Positions 43,497-53,328 of a stretch of DNA of 64,000 nt are shown here, one piece after another (the first letter of the stretch is position 1; the number at the start of each line of letters is the position of its first letter). A program made the position numbers and the translations under genes. Source of the stretch: Streptomyces sp. RPT161 (GTDB taxonomy: Bacteria > Actinomycetota > Actinomycetes > Streptomycetales > Streptomycetaceae); the NCBI RefSeq assembly GCF_027533845.1, contig NZ_JAPZVN010000002.1, positions 682,001-746,000 on the forward strand, written 5' to 3'. The notes beneath the pieces were generated by a model that searched no databases, was not told where the DNA came from, and saw only the letters and a program-made list of their open reading frames with translations.

Positions 43497-43534
43497 GCAC
43501 CCCGTGCCCAAGGGGTGCCGCTTGAGGGGTGCTC
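43495..43534 (+). terminator. terminator after the hydrolase gene
   Basis: Outer arms GAGCACCCC (43495-43503) and GGGGTGCTC (43526-43534) pair exactly; the loop contains a further GTGCCCAAGGGGTGC fold. It begins at the stop codon. Confidence 0.65.
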
Positions 43535-43572
43535 GTTTGGGAATCCGGGGACTCACCCGTAAGACTGCTCCC

Positions 43573-44946
43573 GTGACGTCCCGTTCCCAGCGTGACACCA
43601 GGCTCCGGCTCGTGACCAGGCAGCCCATCACGGCCGTACGCAGGGCCACAGAGGCCCGTCGCTCCAGGCCGCCGCGGCCGCCGGAGGGCACCCCGGCCCC
43701 CGCCGAACTCGCCGCGCTGGCACGGCTGGTGCTGGCCGACGCGGTGCGGCTGGCCCGATGGGCCGACGGTGAGGGGCGCCGCGGCGGCCGTACCAGCCCG
43801 CCGCGACCCGAGCCGAACGGCATACTGCCCGCCCCCGAGTTGCGACGCGCCGCCGAGTCACTCGGTTTGACGGACCATCGGGTGCGGGCGGCATGGAACC
43901 ACGCCCGGCTGGCCGGACTGGTCGAACTGCACGACGGCACGGCCCGGTCCGGCTGGCGGCTGCGCGCCTGGGACCGCGACGACACCGCCGTGCTGCGCGG
44001 CTGGGTCGCCCTCTTCGACGCCTGGTCGCTGTGCCGTACCGCTCCGGCCGGCTCCGACCCGTCCCTGGTCGCCGAGGTCATCGAGGCCGTACCTCAACTC
44101 CTCTCGCTGCTGCACCTGTCCAGTGGCACGGCGCCCGCCCCGGCCCTGCTCGATCTGCTGCGGCAGCGGGTGGCGGAGCTGCGCACCGAACGCCACGAGC
44201 CGCCGGCTGACGGCGGCGCCGACCCGCTGCCCGCGCTGCTGGACTGGACCTGGGACGCGCTGGTCTCGGTCGGCGCGCTGCGGCCGCGTACCGACGGCGA
44301 GGACGTGGCGCTCACCGCGCTGGGGAACTGGGCGGTGTGGGTGAAGCTGGAGCAGATCTGCGTGGCCGCGCAGTCGCCCGCCGGACACATCGAGCAGTCG
44401 GCGGAGGACCTGCTGCGAGCCTGCGCGCAGTACTCGCCGGGCCCGGCCCGGGTCGAGTACCGCGCCTGGCTGGCCGCCCGCCCGGTCGCCCAGGCGGTCA
44501 GCGAACTGCTGGACGCGGCACGCGGCGACGACGCGCTGCTGCGCGGCCTGGCGTTCGAGGCGCTGCGCACCGTCGGCGCCCCCGCGGAGGCCGCCGTGCG
44601 CGCCGTGGTCGACGAGCCGCGGCTGCGCCCGTACGCCCTGCTGTGGCTCGCCGAGCAGCAGGGCGGCGAGCCGGAGCAGACGGCCCTGCTCACCCGGGAG
44701 GAGGCCACCTGGCTGTGGGTGGACACCGCGGCGGCCGTCGCCGACCACGGCGAGGCCCATCTGCTGGTCGGCCATCTGGAGACGGCGGTCCAGGAGTCGC
44801 TGCCCGCGCTGCTGGACGAGGTGCGCGCCACAGGTCATCCGCGCACCGTGCAGGTGCTGATCGCGCTGGCCGCGGCGCACCCCGACCCCGCCCTGGCCAA
44901 GGCCGTGCGGCGGGCCGCGTTCGAGGTCCACCACGGTGCGGAGTGA
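43573..44946 (+). CDS. unknown protein, paralogue of the 3349-4845 product
   Basis: A 457-aa soluble helical protein. An Arg-rich, probably flexible N-terminus (about 40 residues) is followed by LAALARLVLADAVRLARWA, LRRAAESLGLTDHRVRAAWNHARLAG (helix-turn-helix-like in outline), GWVALFDAWSLC, SVGALRPRTDGEDVALTALGNW, WLAARPVAQAVSELLDAARG and LIALAAAHPDPALAKAVRRAAFE. These landmarks match the 498-aa protein at 3349-4845. The start GTG at 43573 lacks a ribosome site and may be leaderless. Function unknown; DNA binding is possible from the N-terminal charge and HTH-like segment but unproven. Confidence 0.85.
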   Translation: MTSRSQRDTRLRLVTRQPITAVRRATEARRSRPPRPPEGTPAPAELAALARLVLADAVRLARWADGEGRRGGRTSPPRPEPNGILPAPELRRAAESLGLTDHRVRAAWNHARLAGLVELHDGTARSGWRLRAWDRDDTAVLRGWVALFDAWSLCRTAPAGSDPSLVAEVIEAVPQLLSLLHLSSGTAPAPALLDLLRQRVAELRTERHEPPADGGADPLPALLDWTWDALVSVGALRPRTDGEDVALTALGNWAVWVKLEQICVAAQSPAGHIEQSAEDLLRACAQYSPGPARVEYRAWLAARPVAQAVSELLDAARGDDALLRGLAFEALRTVGAPAEAAVRAVVDEPRLRPYALLWLAEQQGGEPEQTALLTREEATWLWVDTAAAVADHGEAHLLVGHLETAVQESLPALLDEVRATGHPRTVQVLIALAAAHPDPALAKAVRRAAFEVHHGAE

Positions 44947-44965
44947 ACGGCCCGTAGCCGAGCCC

Positions 44966-45054
44966 GGTGGCCGGGAAAAGCGTTTGCCAGGCCCCGGTGG
45001 CCGGGAAAAGCGTTAGCCGAGCCCGGTGGCCGGGAAAAGCGTTTGCCAGGCCCC
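44966..45054 (+). repeat. three 29-30-bp tandem repeats upstream of the ABC-F leader
   Basis: Three near-identical units, 44966-44995, 44996-45024 and 45025-45054, share GGTGGCCGGGAAAAGCGTT and differ mainly at one T/A and the junction. A fourth, partial unit starts GGTAGACT, and its TAGACT is the -10 box of the leader ORF. Each unit can form a short stem through GGCCGG-type bases. Repeated binding sites for a regulator are a natural reading. Confidence 0.85.
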
Positions 45055-45056
45055 GG

Positions 45057-45069
45057 TAGACTGCTTCGC
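45057..45069 (+). promoter_or_regulatory. leaderless promoter of the leader ORF and ABC-F gene
   Basis: TAGACT (45057-45062) is followed after 7 nt by the ATG at 45070. No -35 TTG box is found at the right distance; the tandem repeats occupy that place. Confidence 0.55.
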
Positions 45070-45093
45070 ATGGCAGTTCTCCTCGCGCATTAG
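45070..45093 (+). CDS. seven-codon leader peptide (MAVLLAH)
   Basis: A short ORF reading Met-Ala-Val-Leu-Leu-Ala-His then TAG. It starts exactly 7 nt after the TAGACT box, as leaderless genes do, so it would be translated as soon as transcription begins. Its stop codon is next to the left arm of a nested hairpin (45093-45154), and the ABC-F gene follows 84 nt later. This layout is that of a ribosome-controlled attenuator. Conservation was not tested. Confidence 0.5.
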   Translation: MAVLLAH

Positions 45094-45154
45094 ACGGCAG
45101 CCGCAGTCCGCGACTGGGCTACCCAGCCGGACAGACCCCGCCCGTCCTGCCGTC
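45093..45154 (+). promoter_or_regulatory. nested hairpin between leader ORF and ABC-F gene
   Basis: Outer arms GACGGCAG (45093-45100) and CTGCCGTC (45147-45154) pair exactly. Inside, GTCCG (45106-45110) pairs with CGGAC (45128-45132) and CTGGG (45114-45118) with CCCAG (45122-45126) around CTA. A ribosome held on the seven-codon ORF would cover the left outer arm and change the fold. Confidence 0.55.
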
Positions 45155-45177
45155 CACCATGTCCTGGAGCCCCTTCC

Positions 45178-46776
<1,599 letters not shown>

Positions 46777-46789
46777 TCCCGTACCCGTG

Positions 46790-46819
46790 GCGGCCGGGCC
46801 GGTAGGGCGGTCCGGCCGC
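46790..46819 (+). terminator. terminator after the ABC-F gene
   Basis: GCGGCCGG (46790-46797) pairs with CCGGCCGC (46812-46819), 13 nt after the stop. Confidence 0.6.
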
Positions 46820-47190
46820 GTCCGTTGCCGTGATCGGCCTTCTGGATCATTCATCTGGATCATTCGGCTTACCGGTGATCCATCATCTGCGTGAGTGCGG
46901 TTCGTACCCCGCCGCGCCAGGTCTGGACCAGTGCCCCGCTCGCCGATGATCAGCCGCGTAGCCGGGTAACGCTCCTTACGCACGGTGATGACCAGCGGCT
47001 TCTCGATCGACTTCGTTACGGTCGGGAAAGGCGGCCCTGGGAAATCCTTTCCCCGGGCCCCGCATCGCCCGGTCGGTCAGTTCCGGGGGCGGCTCAGGTA
47101 GTTCTCCCAGACCTTGTCGAATGGGTGGCCAGGAAGCGCTGGAGGGGTGATCATGAGAGTCCAGAGCGCACTTCCCTAGAGGAGGCACGG
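46820..47190 (+). promoter_or_regulatory. gbn upstream region rich in GATC
   Basis: No gene is seen in this 371-bp gap. It contains seven GATC sites (46832, 46845, 46858, 46877, 46948, 47005, 47149), four of them within 49 bp at intervals of 13, 13 and 19 bp. The downstream product Gbn is known as a GATC-binding protein, so this looks like an autoregulatory region. AGAGGAGG at 47178-47185 is the ribosome site. Confidence 0.6.
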
Positions 47191-47412
47191 GTGGCCGAGA
47201 CTCTGAAGAAGGGCAGCCGGGTTACCGGCGCCGCGCGCGAAAAGCTCGCGGCAGACCTGAAGAAGAAGTACGACGCCGGTGCGAGTATCCGGGCGTTGGC
47301 CGAGGAAACCGGCCGGTCCTACGGATTCGTGCACCGGATGCTCAGCGAGTCCGGTGTAATCCTCCGCGGTCGTGGAGGCGCGACCAGGGGCAAGAAGGCG
47401 GCCTCGGTCTGA
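47191..47412 (+). CDS. gbn: GATC-binding nucleoid-associated protein Gbn
   Basis: A 73-aa basic DNA-binding protein. A helix-turn-helix occupies about residues 28-52 (GASIRALAEETGRSYGFVHRML), flanked by lysine-rich ends (LKKGSRVTGAAREKLAADLKKKY and GRGGATRGKKAA). It matches, from memory, the S. coelicolor protein SCO1839/Gbn, which binds GATC-containing sites across the genome and affects development and antibiotic production. The GTG at 47191 is set by the strong ribosome site; longer in-frame starts are not credible. Confidence 0.9.
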   Translation: MAETLKKGSRVTGAAREKLAADLKKKYDAGASIRALAEETGRSYGFVHRMLSESGVILRGRGGATRGKKAASV

Positions 47413-47529
47413 CGACCGGGCATCCAGGCGGCCACGGACTGAGCCGTGGGTGACCACCCGGTCACCACTGCTCACGGCCAAGTGGTTACTGTTCGGTAAT
47501 CCTGTCCGTGGCCCGCTCGGAGGTGCCCC

Positions 47530-48348
47530 ATGTCCGAACCCACCGCTCCGACCACCGCTGCGCAGGCGGATCCACTGCTCATACGTGACGGGGTACGGCT
47601 CACCGTGGACGGTGCCGTTGCCAGCGTCACTCTGTGCAACCCCGCCAAGCGCAACGCGCAGTCGCCCGCCCTGTGGCGGGCGCTGGTCGAGGCGGGACGG
47701 TTGCTGCCCGGTAGCGTCCGGGTCGTCGTGCTGCGCGCCGAAGGCGTCTCCTTCTCCGCGGGGCTGGACCGGCAGGCGTTCACGCCAGAGGGGTTCGACG
47801 GCGAACCGTCCTTCATCGACCTCGCGCGCGGCTCGGAAGCCGAACTCGACGCGACCATCGCCGAGTACCAGGAGGCGTTCACCTGGTGGCGGCGGAACGA
47901 CCTGGTCAGCATCGCGGCCGTACAGGGTCACGCCATCGGCGCCGGCTTCCAGCTCGCGCTCGCCTGCGACCTGCGGGTCTGCGCCGACGACGTGCAGTTC
48001 GCGATGCGTGAGACCAGCCTCGGCCTGGTGCCCGACCTCGCGGGCACCAAACCGCTGACCGGACTCGTCGGCTACGCACGGGCGTTGGAGATCTGCGCCA
48101 CCGGCCGCTTTGTGCGCGCCGAGGAGGCCGAACGCGTCGGCCTGGCCAATCTGGTGGTGCCGTCCGCCGAACTCGACGCGGCGGTTCAGGACCTCACCGC
48201 GGCCCTGCTGGCCGCTCCGCGCGACGCCGTCGTCGAGACCAAGGCGCTGCTGCGGGACGCCCCTTCACGCACGTACGACGAGCAGCGCGTCGCGGAACGG
48301 GCCGCACAGGGCCGCCGACTGCGCGACCTGGCGGGAATCGGCGAGTAG
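47530..48348 (+). CDS. enoyl-CoA hydratase/isomerase family protein
   Basis: A 272-aa crotonase. Oxyanion-hole segments are FSAGLDRQAF and VQGHAIGAGFQLALACDLRV; FAMRETSLGLVPDLAGTKPL lies where the catalytic acids sit in hydratases (here Glu in RETSLG and Asp in VPDLAG). Substrate unknown, probably an acyl-CoA. The ATG follows GGAGGTG. Confidence 0.92.
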   Translation: MSEPTAPTTAAQADPLLIRDGVRLTVDGAVASVTLCNPAKRNAQSPALWRALVEAGRLLPGSVRVVVLRAEGVSFSAGLDRQAFTPEGFDGEPSFIDLARGSEAELDATIAEYQEAFTWWRRNDLVSIAAVQGHAIGAGFQLALACDLRVCADDVQFAMRETSLGLVPDLAGTKPLTGLVGYARALEICATGRFVRAEEAERVGLANLVVPSAELDAAVQDLTAALLAAPRDAVVETKALLRDAPSRTYDEQRVAERAAQGRRLRDLAGIGE

Positions 48349-48453
48349 CACCGGGCCCATCGCGCGAACGGCCGCGCGGCCACCGCGCCCGGCGGCACGG
48401 GCCGGTGGTCGCGCATAGTCTGGCGGCAAAGCGACCGATGCGGCCCGGAAGGG

Positions 48454-48684
48454 GTGACGCGCGATGCCCGAGATAACGCCGCGGAGCCAACAGCAGGGCT
48501 CGGTTGTACCCGCCCCCGGGTGGAGATGCGGATGCTGCTCGACCGGTTCGCCGGCCCGGCCGAGGTGGTGTCCGAGCTCGATGGGCGGGTGCTGGCCGAG
48601 GCCCGTACCTCGACCGGTGTGGACTGGCTTCCGGCCGAGGTGAGGCTCCAGGCTGAGCGCCACCGCGCCCGCCGCGTACGCTGA
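48454..48684 (+). CDS. possible small protein of unknown function
   Basis: A 76-aa frame starting GTG with GGAAGGGG just upstream. The C-terminal half (MRMLLDRFAGPAEVVSELDGRV then LPAEVRLQAERHRARRVR) looks like protein in composition, the first part less so. It lies between the crotonase and an SDR gene transcribed towards it. No homologue recalled with certainty; it may be spurious. Confidence 0.35.
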   Translation: MTRDARDNAAEPTAGLGCTRPRVEMRMLLDRFAGPAEVVSELDGRVLAEARTSTGVDWLPAEVRLQAERHRARRVR

Positions 48685-48695
48685 TTGACGTACCG

Positions 48696-49457
48696 TCAGT
48701 ACCCGCGCCGGTGGCCGCCGTCGACCGGGACCATGATCCCGGTGAGATAGGACGCGGCGGGCGACAGCAGGAACGCCGCTGTCCTGCCGAACTCCTCCGG
48801 GGTGCCGTAGCGGCGCAGCGGAATCGACGCGATGTGCCGGTCGCGGGCGGCCTGCGCGTCACCGCCGAGCGCGTCCAGTTCACGTACCCGGTCGGTGTCG
48901 ATCCGGGCCGGAAGCAGCCCGAGGACCCGGATGCCCCGCGGCCCCAGCTCGTCGGCCATGGTCTTGGCCACGCCCGCCAGCCCCGGCCGCAGACCGTTGG
49001 AGATCGCCAGGCCCGGGATCGGCTCGTGCACCGACCCGGACAGCACAAAGCCGATGACCCCGCCGGAGCCCAGCTCGGCCGCGGCGGTCCGGGCGATGCG
49101 TACCGCGCCCAGGAAGACCGTCTCGAACGACTCGCGCCACTGGTCGTCCTCGATCGCGGTGGCCGCGCCCGCGGGCGGCCCGCCGACGCTGATCAGCACC
49201 CCGTCGAAGCGGCCGAAACGCTCCCGGGCGGCGGCGATCAGCCGCCGCGCGCCGTCCGGGTCGGCGTTGTCCGCGACCACGCCGACCGCCTGCCGGTGGC
49301 CGCCGAGCGCCTCGACGGCGGCGCTGACCGACTCCTCCTTGCGCCCGCTGACCACGACCCTGGCACCGTCGGCCACCAGCTCGCGGGCGGCGGCGAAGCC
49401 CAGCCCGCGGGTGGCCCCGGTGAGTACGTACACCCTGTCCTTGAGCCCGAGATCCAT
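48696..49457 (-). CDS. short-chain dehydrogenase/reductase
   Basis: A 253-aa SDR. The cofactor motif is VLTGATRGLGFAAARELV, then VVVSGRKEESV and ISVGGPPAG. The usual YxxxK position is altered: the segment after FVLSGSVHEPIPGLAISNGLRPGLAG has no Tyr-x3-Lys, with NGLR in its place. The protein ends YLTGIMVPVDGGHRRGY, normal for SDRs. Loss of the catalytic tyrosine suggests an atypical or non-catalytic member. The ATG at 49457 starts MDLGLKDRVYVL; a longer start is unlikely. Confidence 0.88.
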   Translation of the reverse strand: MDLGLKDRVYVLTGATRGLGFAAARELVADGARVVVSGRKEESVSAAVEALGGHRQAVGVVADNADPDGARRLIAAARERFGRFDGVLISVGGPPAGAATAIEDDQWRESFETVFLGAVRIARTAAAELGSGGVIGFVLSGSVHEPIPGLAISNGLRPGLAGVAKTMADELGPRGIRVLGLLPARIDTDRVRELDALGGDAQAARDRHIASIPLRRYGTPEEFGRTAAFLLSPAASYLTGIMVPVDGGHRRGY

Positions 49458-49536
49458 GGCGCCATCGTGCCCGACGGCCCGGCACCGGGCCACGCAGGGG
49501 TGGCCGAAGCGGGCTGGGACGCCGCCGAGTTGGGGG

Positions 49537-50370
49537 TCAGGCCCGGGCGGGCGCCTCGGCGGGCTCGGCCGCTGACTGCGCGGCCTTCTCCCGGGTCCTG
49601 CGCTGGTCCCTGACCTCGCGCCGCACCAGGATGACCCAGCCCACCGGGATCATCACCACGAACAGCCACCACTGCCATGCGTAGGCCAGGTGCGGCGGGC
49701 TGTACCAGCCGCCGCTGTCGCCGGGAGTCGGGGCCGGGACCAGCTCGGGCTGGTCGGCGGACGGCTTGGGGGACGTGCCGGTCAGCTCGATGTAGCCGCC
49801 GAGCAGCGGCTCGGAGACGGAGTCGGCCAGCTTCGAGCTGTTGATCAGCATGATCTGCCGTGGGGGCAGCCCGGACTTGTCGCGGATGCTGGTGCTGGCG
49901 GTGGTCTCGTCCGGCCGCATCCGGCCGGTGATCGTGACCTCGCCGGACGGGGTGCCGGGGACCGGCGGGAACGAGACGCCGTCACCGTACTGCGGGGCGG
50001 GGATCCAGCCCCGGTTGACCAGGACGGCCTTGCCGTCGTCCAGGACCAGCGGGGTGACCAGGTAGTACCCGATGGTGGAGCCGTCGGACGAGGTGCGGTG
50101 CCGGACCACGACCTGGTGCGCCGGGTCGTAGTGGCCCCTTGCCGTGACGGTGCGGAAGTTCTCCTGCGAGGGCACCTCGGCGCGCGGCGCGGTGAGCTTC
50201 TCCACGGGGACCGAGGGCGCGGCCAGACTGCGGGCGATCGCGGAGTTCTGCCTGGCCTGGCTCTCGTGCCGGTGCATCTGCCACAGGCCGAGCTCCACCA
50301 TGATGGGCATCAGGACCAGGCAGACGAGGGTGAGGATCACCCATTGCCTTGACAGCAGGAAGCGGTACAC
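49537..50370 (-). CDS. SURF1-family membrane protein
   Basis: A 277-aa protein with one N-terminal transmembrane helix (WVILTLVCLVLMPIMVELGLW), a periplasm-side domain carrying SURF1 landmarks (FRTVTARGHYDPAHQVVVRHR, YYLVTPLVLDDGKAVLVNRGW) and a C-terminal helix (WQWWLFVVMIPVGWVILVRR). SURF1 proteins help assemble the haem a3 site of cytochrome c oxidase. The GTG at 50370 (VYRFLLSRQWV) fits homologues better than an upstream TTG at 50385. Confidence 0.9.
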   Translation of the reverse strand: MYRFLLSRQWVILTLVCLVLMPIMVELGLWQMHRHESQARQNSAIARSLAAPSVPVEKLTAPRAEVPSQENFRTVTARGHYDPAHQVVVRHRTSSDGSTIGYYLVTPLVLDDGKAVLVNRGWIPAPQYGDGVSFPPVPGTPSGEVTITGRMRPDETTASTSIRDKSGLPPRQIMLINSSKLADSVSEPLLGGYIELTGTSPKPSADQPELVPAPTPGDSGGWYSPPHLAYAWQWWLFVVMIPVGWVILVRREVRDQRRTREKAAQSAAEPAEAPARA

Positions 50371-50412
50371 CCCACGACGGTACAACTCCGTCGTGGGGTG
50401 ATCACCGCGGGG

Positions 50413-50664
50413 TCATGCCATGGGCGCGCCGACCCGGTCGACGATGCCCTGGACCCCCTCGGCCTTGGCGCAGTGCGCGCTGCAGAACTGGCGGCCGTCG
50501 GCCTCGACACCGTGGCCGACGACCTGCACCCGGCAGTGCTCGCAGATCGGCGCCATGCGGTGGATGGCGCACTCGAAGCAGTCGAAGACATGCACCGCGC
50601 CACCCTGTGCGTGCACCTCGAACGTCATGGAGTAGTCGTTACCGCAGACCTCGCAATGTCCCAT
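50413..50664 (-). CDS. small multi-cysteine zinc-ribbon protein
   Basis: An 83-aa protein with four CxxC-like pairs: GHCEVCGNDY, FDCFECAIH, PICEHCRVQ and FCSAHCAK, the layout of a double zinc ribbon or prokaryotic metallothionein-like fold. Conserved histidines lie between them. Function unknown. The ATG at 50664 begins MGHCEVCG, which is the natural start. Confidence 0.88.
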   Translation of the reverse strand: MGHCEVCGNDYSMTFEVHAQGGAVHVFDCFECAIHRMAPICEHCRVQVVGHGVEADGRQFCSAHCAKAEGVQGIVDRVGAPMA

Positions 50665-50751
50665 GCGGTCAGAGTGCGGGGCACCGCGCCGCCCGGACAA
50701 CGCTGCCGCTGGCGGGTCGCGGCGACTCCGCCCGTACGGCCTACCTGCCGC

Positions 50752-51738
50752 TCATACCTCGGCCGCGGCGACGTCCTCCAGCAGTTCACGGAACCGTGCC
50801 TCGTCCACCACCGGGGTGCCGAAGCGCCGGGCGTTGACCACCTTTCCGGCGGGGGATCCGGGATCGTTGGTGACCAGCAGGCTGGTCAGCCGGGAGACGC
50901 TGGACGCCACATGCAGCCCGGCCTCGGTGGCCCGGTCCTCCAGCAGTTCGCGGTCCACGGCCGTGTCCCCCGAGAAGGCGACCCGCATCCCCTGTACCAA
51001 CGGCCCACCCGGCAGCAGACGACCCGGATTGGGGTACGGGCACGGCGGTCGCTTGCGCGAGTGCCGCCAACTGGTCGGCGGATAACCGGCCGAGCGCAGC
51101 GGCCCGCCGGTCGGCGACCACTCGGTGAGCGGACGGCAGGCGTGCAGCGGTAGCGGCAGCCCGTTGGCCGCCGCCAGGTGCAGGCTCGGCCGGAACGCCT
51201 CGGCCAGCACCCGGGCGTCGTCGAGGGCGTGGTGCGCCCGCTGCTGGATCACCCCGTAGTGCGCGGCCAGGGACTCCAACTTGTGGTTGGCCAGCGGCAG
51301 TCGCAACTGCTTGGAGAGCATGATGGTGCACAGCCGCTGCTCGACCGGCGGCCGGTGGTCGGCGCGGGCGTACTCACGTGCCAGCATCGACCAGTCGAAG
51401 ACGGCGTTGTGGGCGACCAGCACCCGGCCGGAGAGCCGCTCGGCCAGTTCGCCCGCGACGTCCGCGAACAACGGGGCGTCGGCGAGCGCCTCGCTGGTCA
51501 GCCCGTGGATCCACACCGGGCCCGGGTCGCGCTGGGGGTTGACCGGCGAGTACCAGTGGTCCTGCACGTCGCCGTGCGCGTCCAGCCGGTAGACGGCCGC
51601 CGACACTATCCGGTCGTCCCGGCCGAGACCGGTGGTCTCCACGTCCACCACCGCGTACCCGTCCGGGTAGGCGGTGGGCCACGGGGACGGGGGCTCGGGC
51701 GGGTCCGCGCGGTCCGTTCGGTTCTCCAGCATGGTCAT
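50752..51738 (-). CDS. DEDDh 3'-5' exonuclease with C-terminal BRCT-like domain
   Basis: A 328-aa protein. Exonuclease motifs of the DnaQ type are VVDVETTGLGRDD (Exo I), VLVAHNAVFDWSML (Exo II) and RAHHALDDARVL (Exo III with the DEDDh histidine). A basic Pro/Arg-rich linker leads to a C-terminal BRCT-like domain (GMRVAFSGDTAVDRELLEDRAT, LLVTNDPGSPAGKVVNARRFG). Likely in DNA repair or proofreading rather than as the replicative epsilon subunit. Confidence 0.92.
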   Translation of the reverse strand: MTMLENRTDRADPPEPPSPWPTAYPDGYAVVDVETTGLGRDDRIVSAAVYRLDAHGDVQDHWYSPVNPQRDPGPVWIHGLTSEALADAPLFADVAGELAERLSGRVLVAHNAVFDWSMLAREYARADHRPPVEQRLCTIMLSKQLRLPLANHKLESLAAHYGVIQQRAHHALDDARVLAEAFRPSLHLAAANGLPLPLHACRPLTEWSPTGGPLRSAGYPPTSWRHSRKRPPCPYPNPGRLLPGGPLVQGMRVAFSGDTAVDRELLEDRATEAGLHVASSVSRLTSLLVTNDPGSPAGKVVNARRFGTPVVDEARFRELLEDVAAAEV

Positions 51739-51898
51739 TGAGGATAGGGGGCGGCACCGACAGTGACCGACGGGTGCACCGCCAGGAGTGAACGGCGCTC
51801 AGTTCCCTTACCGGCGTGGCTGGTGGGCGGACGGGAATGCCCGGGTACGGGACGGTGTTGGACAACCCGAAACACCCGTTCAACCGTTGAGGACCCCC

Positions 51899-52942
51899 AT
51901 GCGCGCCACCGTCATCCATGCCCCGAACGACATCCGCGTGGAGGAGGTGCCCGACCCCGTCATCAAGGAGCCGGGCGACGCCGTGGTCCGGGTGCTGCGC
52001 GCCTGCGTCTGCGGCAGCGACCTGTGGGCGTACCGGGGGGAGTCCGCGCGGGAGCCCGGGCAGCGAATAGGCCACGAGTTCCTGGGAGTTGTGGAGGAGA
52101 CCGGCTCGCAGGTCTCCGGGCTGCGGGCAGGCGACCTGGTCGTCGCCCCCTTCGTCTGGTCCGACGGTGCCTGTGACTTCTGCGCCGAGGGCCTGACCAC
52201 CTCCTGCCCGGCCGGCGGCTTCTGGGGCACCCCGGGGTCCGACGGGGGCCAGGGCGAGTACGTGCGGGTGCCGTTCGCGGACGCCACCCTCGTCGCCCTG
52301 CCCTCGGACGCGGCGGGCGACGACCGGCTGCTGGCCGCGCTGCTCACCCTCTCCGACGTGCTCGGTACCGGTCACCACGCGGCGGTCGGCGCGGGCGTGC
52401 GGCCCGGCGCCACGGTGGCGGTGGTCGGTGACGGTGCCGTCGGACTGTGCGGTGTGGTGGCGGCGAAGCGGCTCGGCGCGGAGCGGATCATCGCGCTCGG
52501 CCGGCACACCGACCGTACCGACCTGGCCAGGACGTTCGGCGCCACCGATGTGGTCGCCGAGCGCGGCGAGGCGGCCGTCGAGGCGGTGCGCGAGCTGACC
52601 CGTGGGCAGGGCGTCCACTCGGTGATCGAGGCGGTCGGCACCGAGCAGTCGATGCGCACCGCCGTCGGCATCGCGCGGGACGGCGGCGCGATCGGCTACG
52701 TCGGTGTGCCGCACGGCAGCGGCACCGGGCTCGACCTGGGCGTGATGTTCGGCCGCAACATCGCCCTGCGCGGCGGCGTCGCCCCGGTGCGCAGCTACAT
52801 CCCGGAACTGCTGCCCGACGTGCTGAGCGGCGCGATCGACCCGTCCCCGGTCTTCGACCTGACCGTCGACCTGGACGGTGTCCCGTCCGGCTACCGCGCG
52901 ATGGACGAGCGCACCGCGCTCAAGGTCCTGGTCCGGCCCTGA
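51899..52942 (+). CDS. zinc-dependent medium-chain dehydrogenase
   Basis: A 347-aa MDR-family dehydrogenase. Zinc site residues are in ACVCGSDLWAYRG and GQRIGHEFLGVVEETG; the structural-zinc lobe is reduced (DGACDFCAEGLTTSC). The cofactor fold is VAVVGDGAVGLCGVVAAKRLG, with GRHTDRTDLARTFGATDVV after it. Substrate unknown. The ATG at 51899 is preceded by TTGAGGACCCCC; homologues start with the MRATVIH wording. Confidence 0.93.
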   Translation: MRATVIHAPNDIRVEEVPDPVIKEPGDAVVRVLRACVCGSDLWAYRGESAREPGQRIGHEFLGVVEETGSQVSGLRAGDLVVAPFVWSDGACDFCAEGLTTSCPAGGFWGTPGSDGGQGEYVRVPFADATLVALPSDAAGDDRLLAALLTLSDVLGTGHHAAVGAGVRPGATVAVVGDGAVGLCGVVAAKRLGAERIIALGRHTDRTDLARTFGATDVVAERGEAAVEAVRELTRGQGVHSVIEAVGTEQSMRTAVGIARDGGAIGYVGVPHGSGTGLDLGVMFGRNIALRGGVAPVRSYIPELLPDVLSGAIDPSPVFDLTVDLDGVPSGYRAMDERTALKVLVRP

Positions 52943-52944
52943 CC

Positions 52945-53130
52945 CTACCGCGTACCGCGCAGCGTCTCGATGCTCAGCAGCGGTATGGCCACTCGCGGCC
53001 CGTACCACCGGCCGGGTACCGGCGGTACGGGTCTGCGGGGCGCGGCCGGGGGCACGGGAGCGGCCAGCCGCACGGTTCCGTACGGTCGTTTGTCCGGCCC
53101 TGGCGGTGGGGTGCTCGGCGACGCGCTCAC
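52945..53130 (-). CDS. possible small Pro-rich protein
   Basis: A 61-aa frame with GTG start, opening VSASPSTPPPGPDKRPYG and ending RWYGPRVAIPLLSIETLRGTR. The C-terminal half has protein-like composition and would be converging with the dehydrogenase gene. The rest of the gap up to moaA (53131-53328) holds only promoter sequence. It may be a chance frame in GC-rich DNA. Confidence 0.35.
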   Translation of the reverse strand: MSASPSTPPPGPDKRPYGTVRLAAPVPPAAPRRPVPPVPGRWYGPRVAIPLLSIETLRGTR

Positions 53131-53229
53131 GCCCTGTAGAACGAACCGGAGCGGTACGGGTACCGGCCTGTCACCCGCGCTGTCGCGGCGCTCCTGAGCT
53201 GGGCGGCGTGCCTCGGCACAGCGCGGATT

Positions 53230-53300
53230 CAACAAACTGTTGCAATCTGTCGGGCGTCGCGTACCCTGACCGACGATCTAGGCTTGAAGCCACGGGCGCA
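53230..53300 (+). promoter_or_regulatory. moaA promoter region with palindrome
   Basis: CAACA-AAC-TGTTG (53230-53242) is an exact inverted repeat. TAGGCT (53279-53284) is a -10 candidate 45 nt before the GTG of moaA, with no strong -35. The palindrome lies about 37 bp upstream of the -10, where either an activator or a repressor could act. A molybdenum-cofactor riboswitch was not recognised. Confidence 0.4.
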
Positions 53301-53328
53301 CCGCGTGCCCATGAGGGGAGGCGCCACC

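Noticed and set aside
44966-45054. The 30-bp repeats as a CRISPR array
   Set aside because: Units are contiguous with no variable spacers and no cas genes are near.
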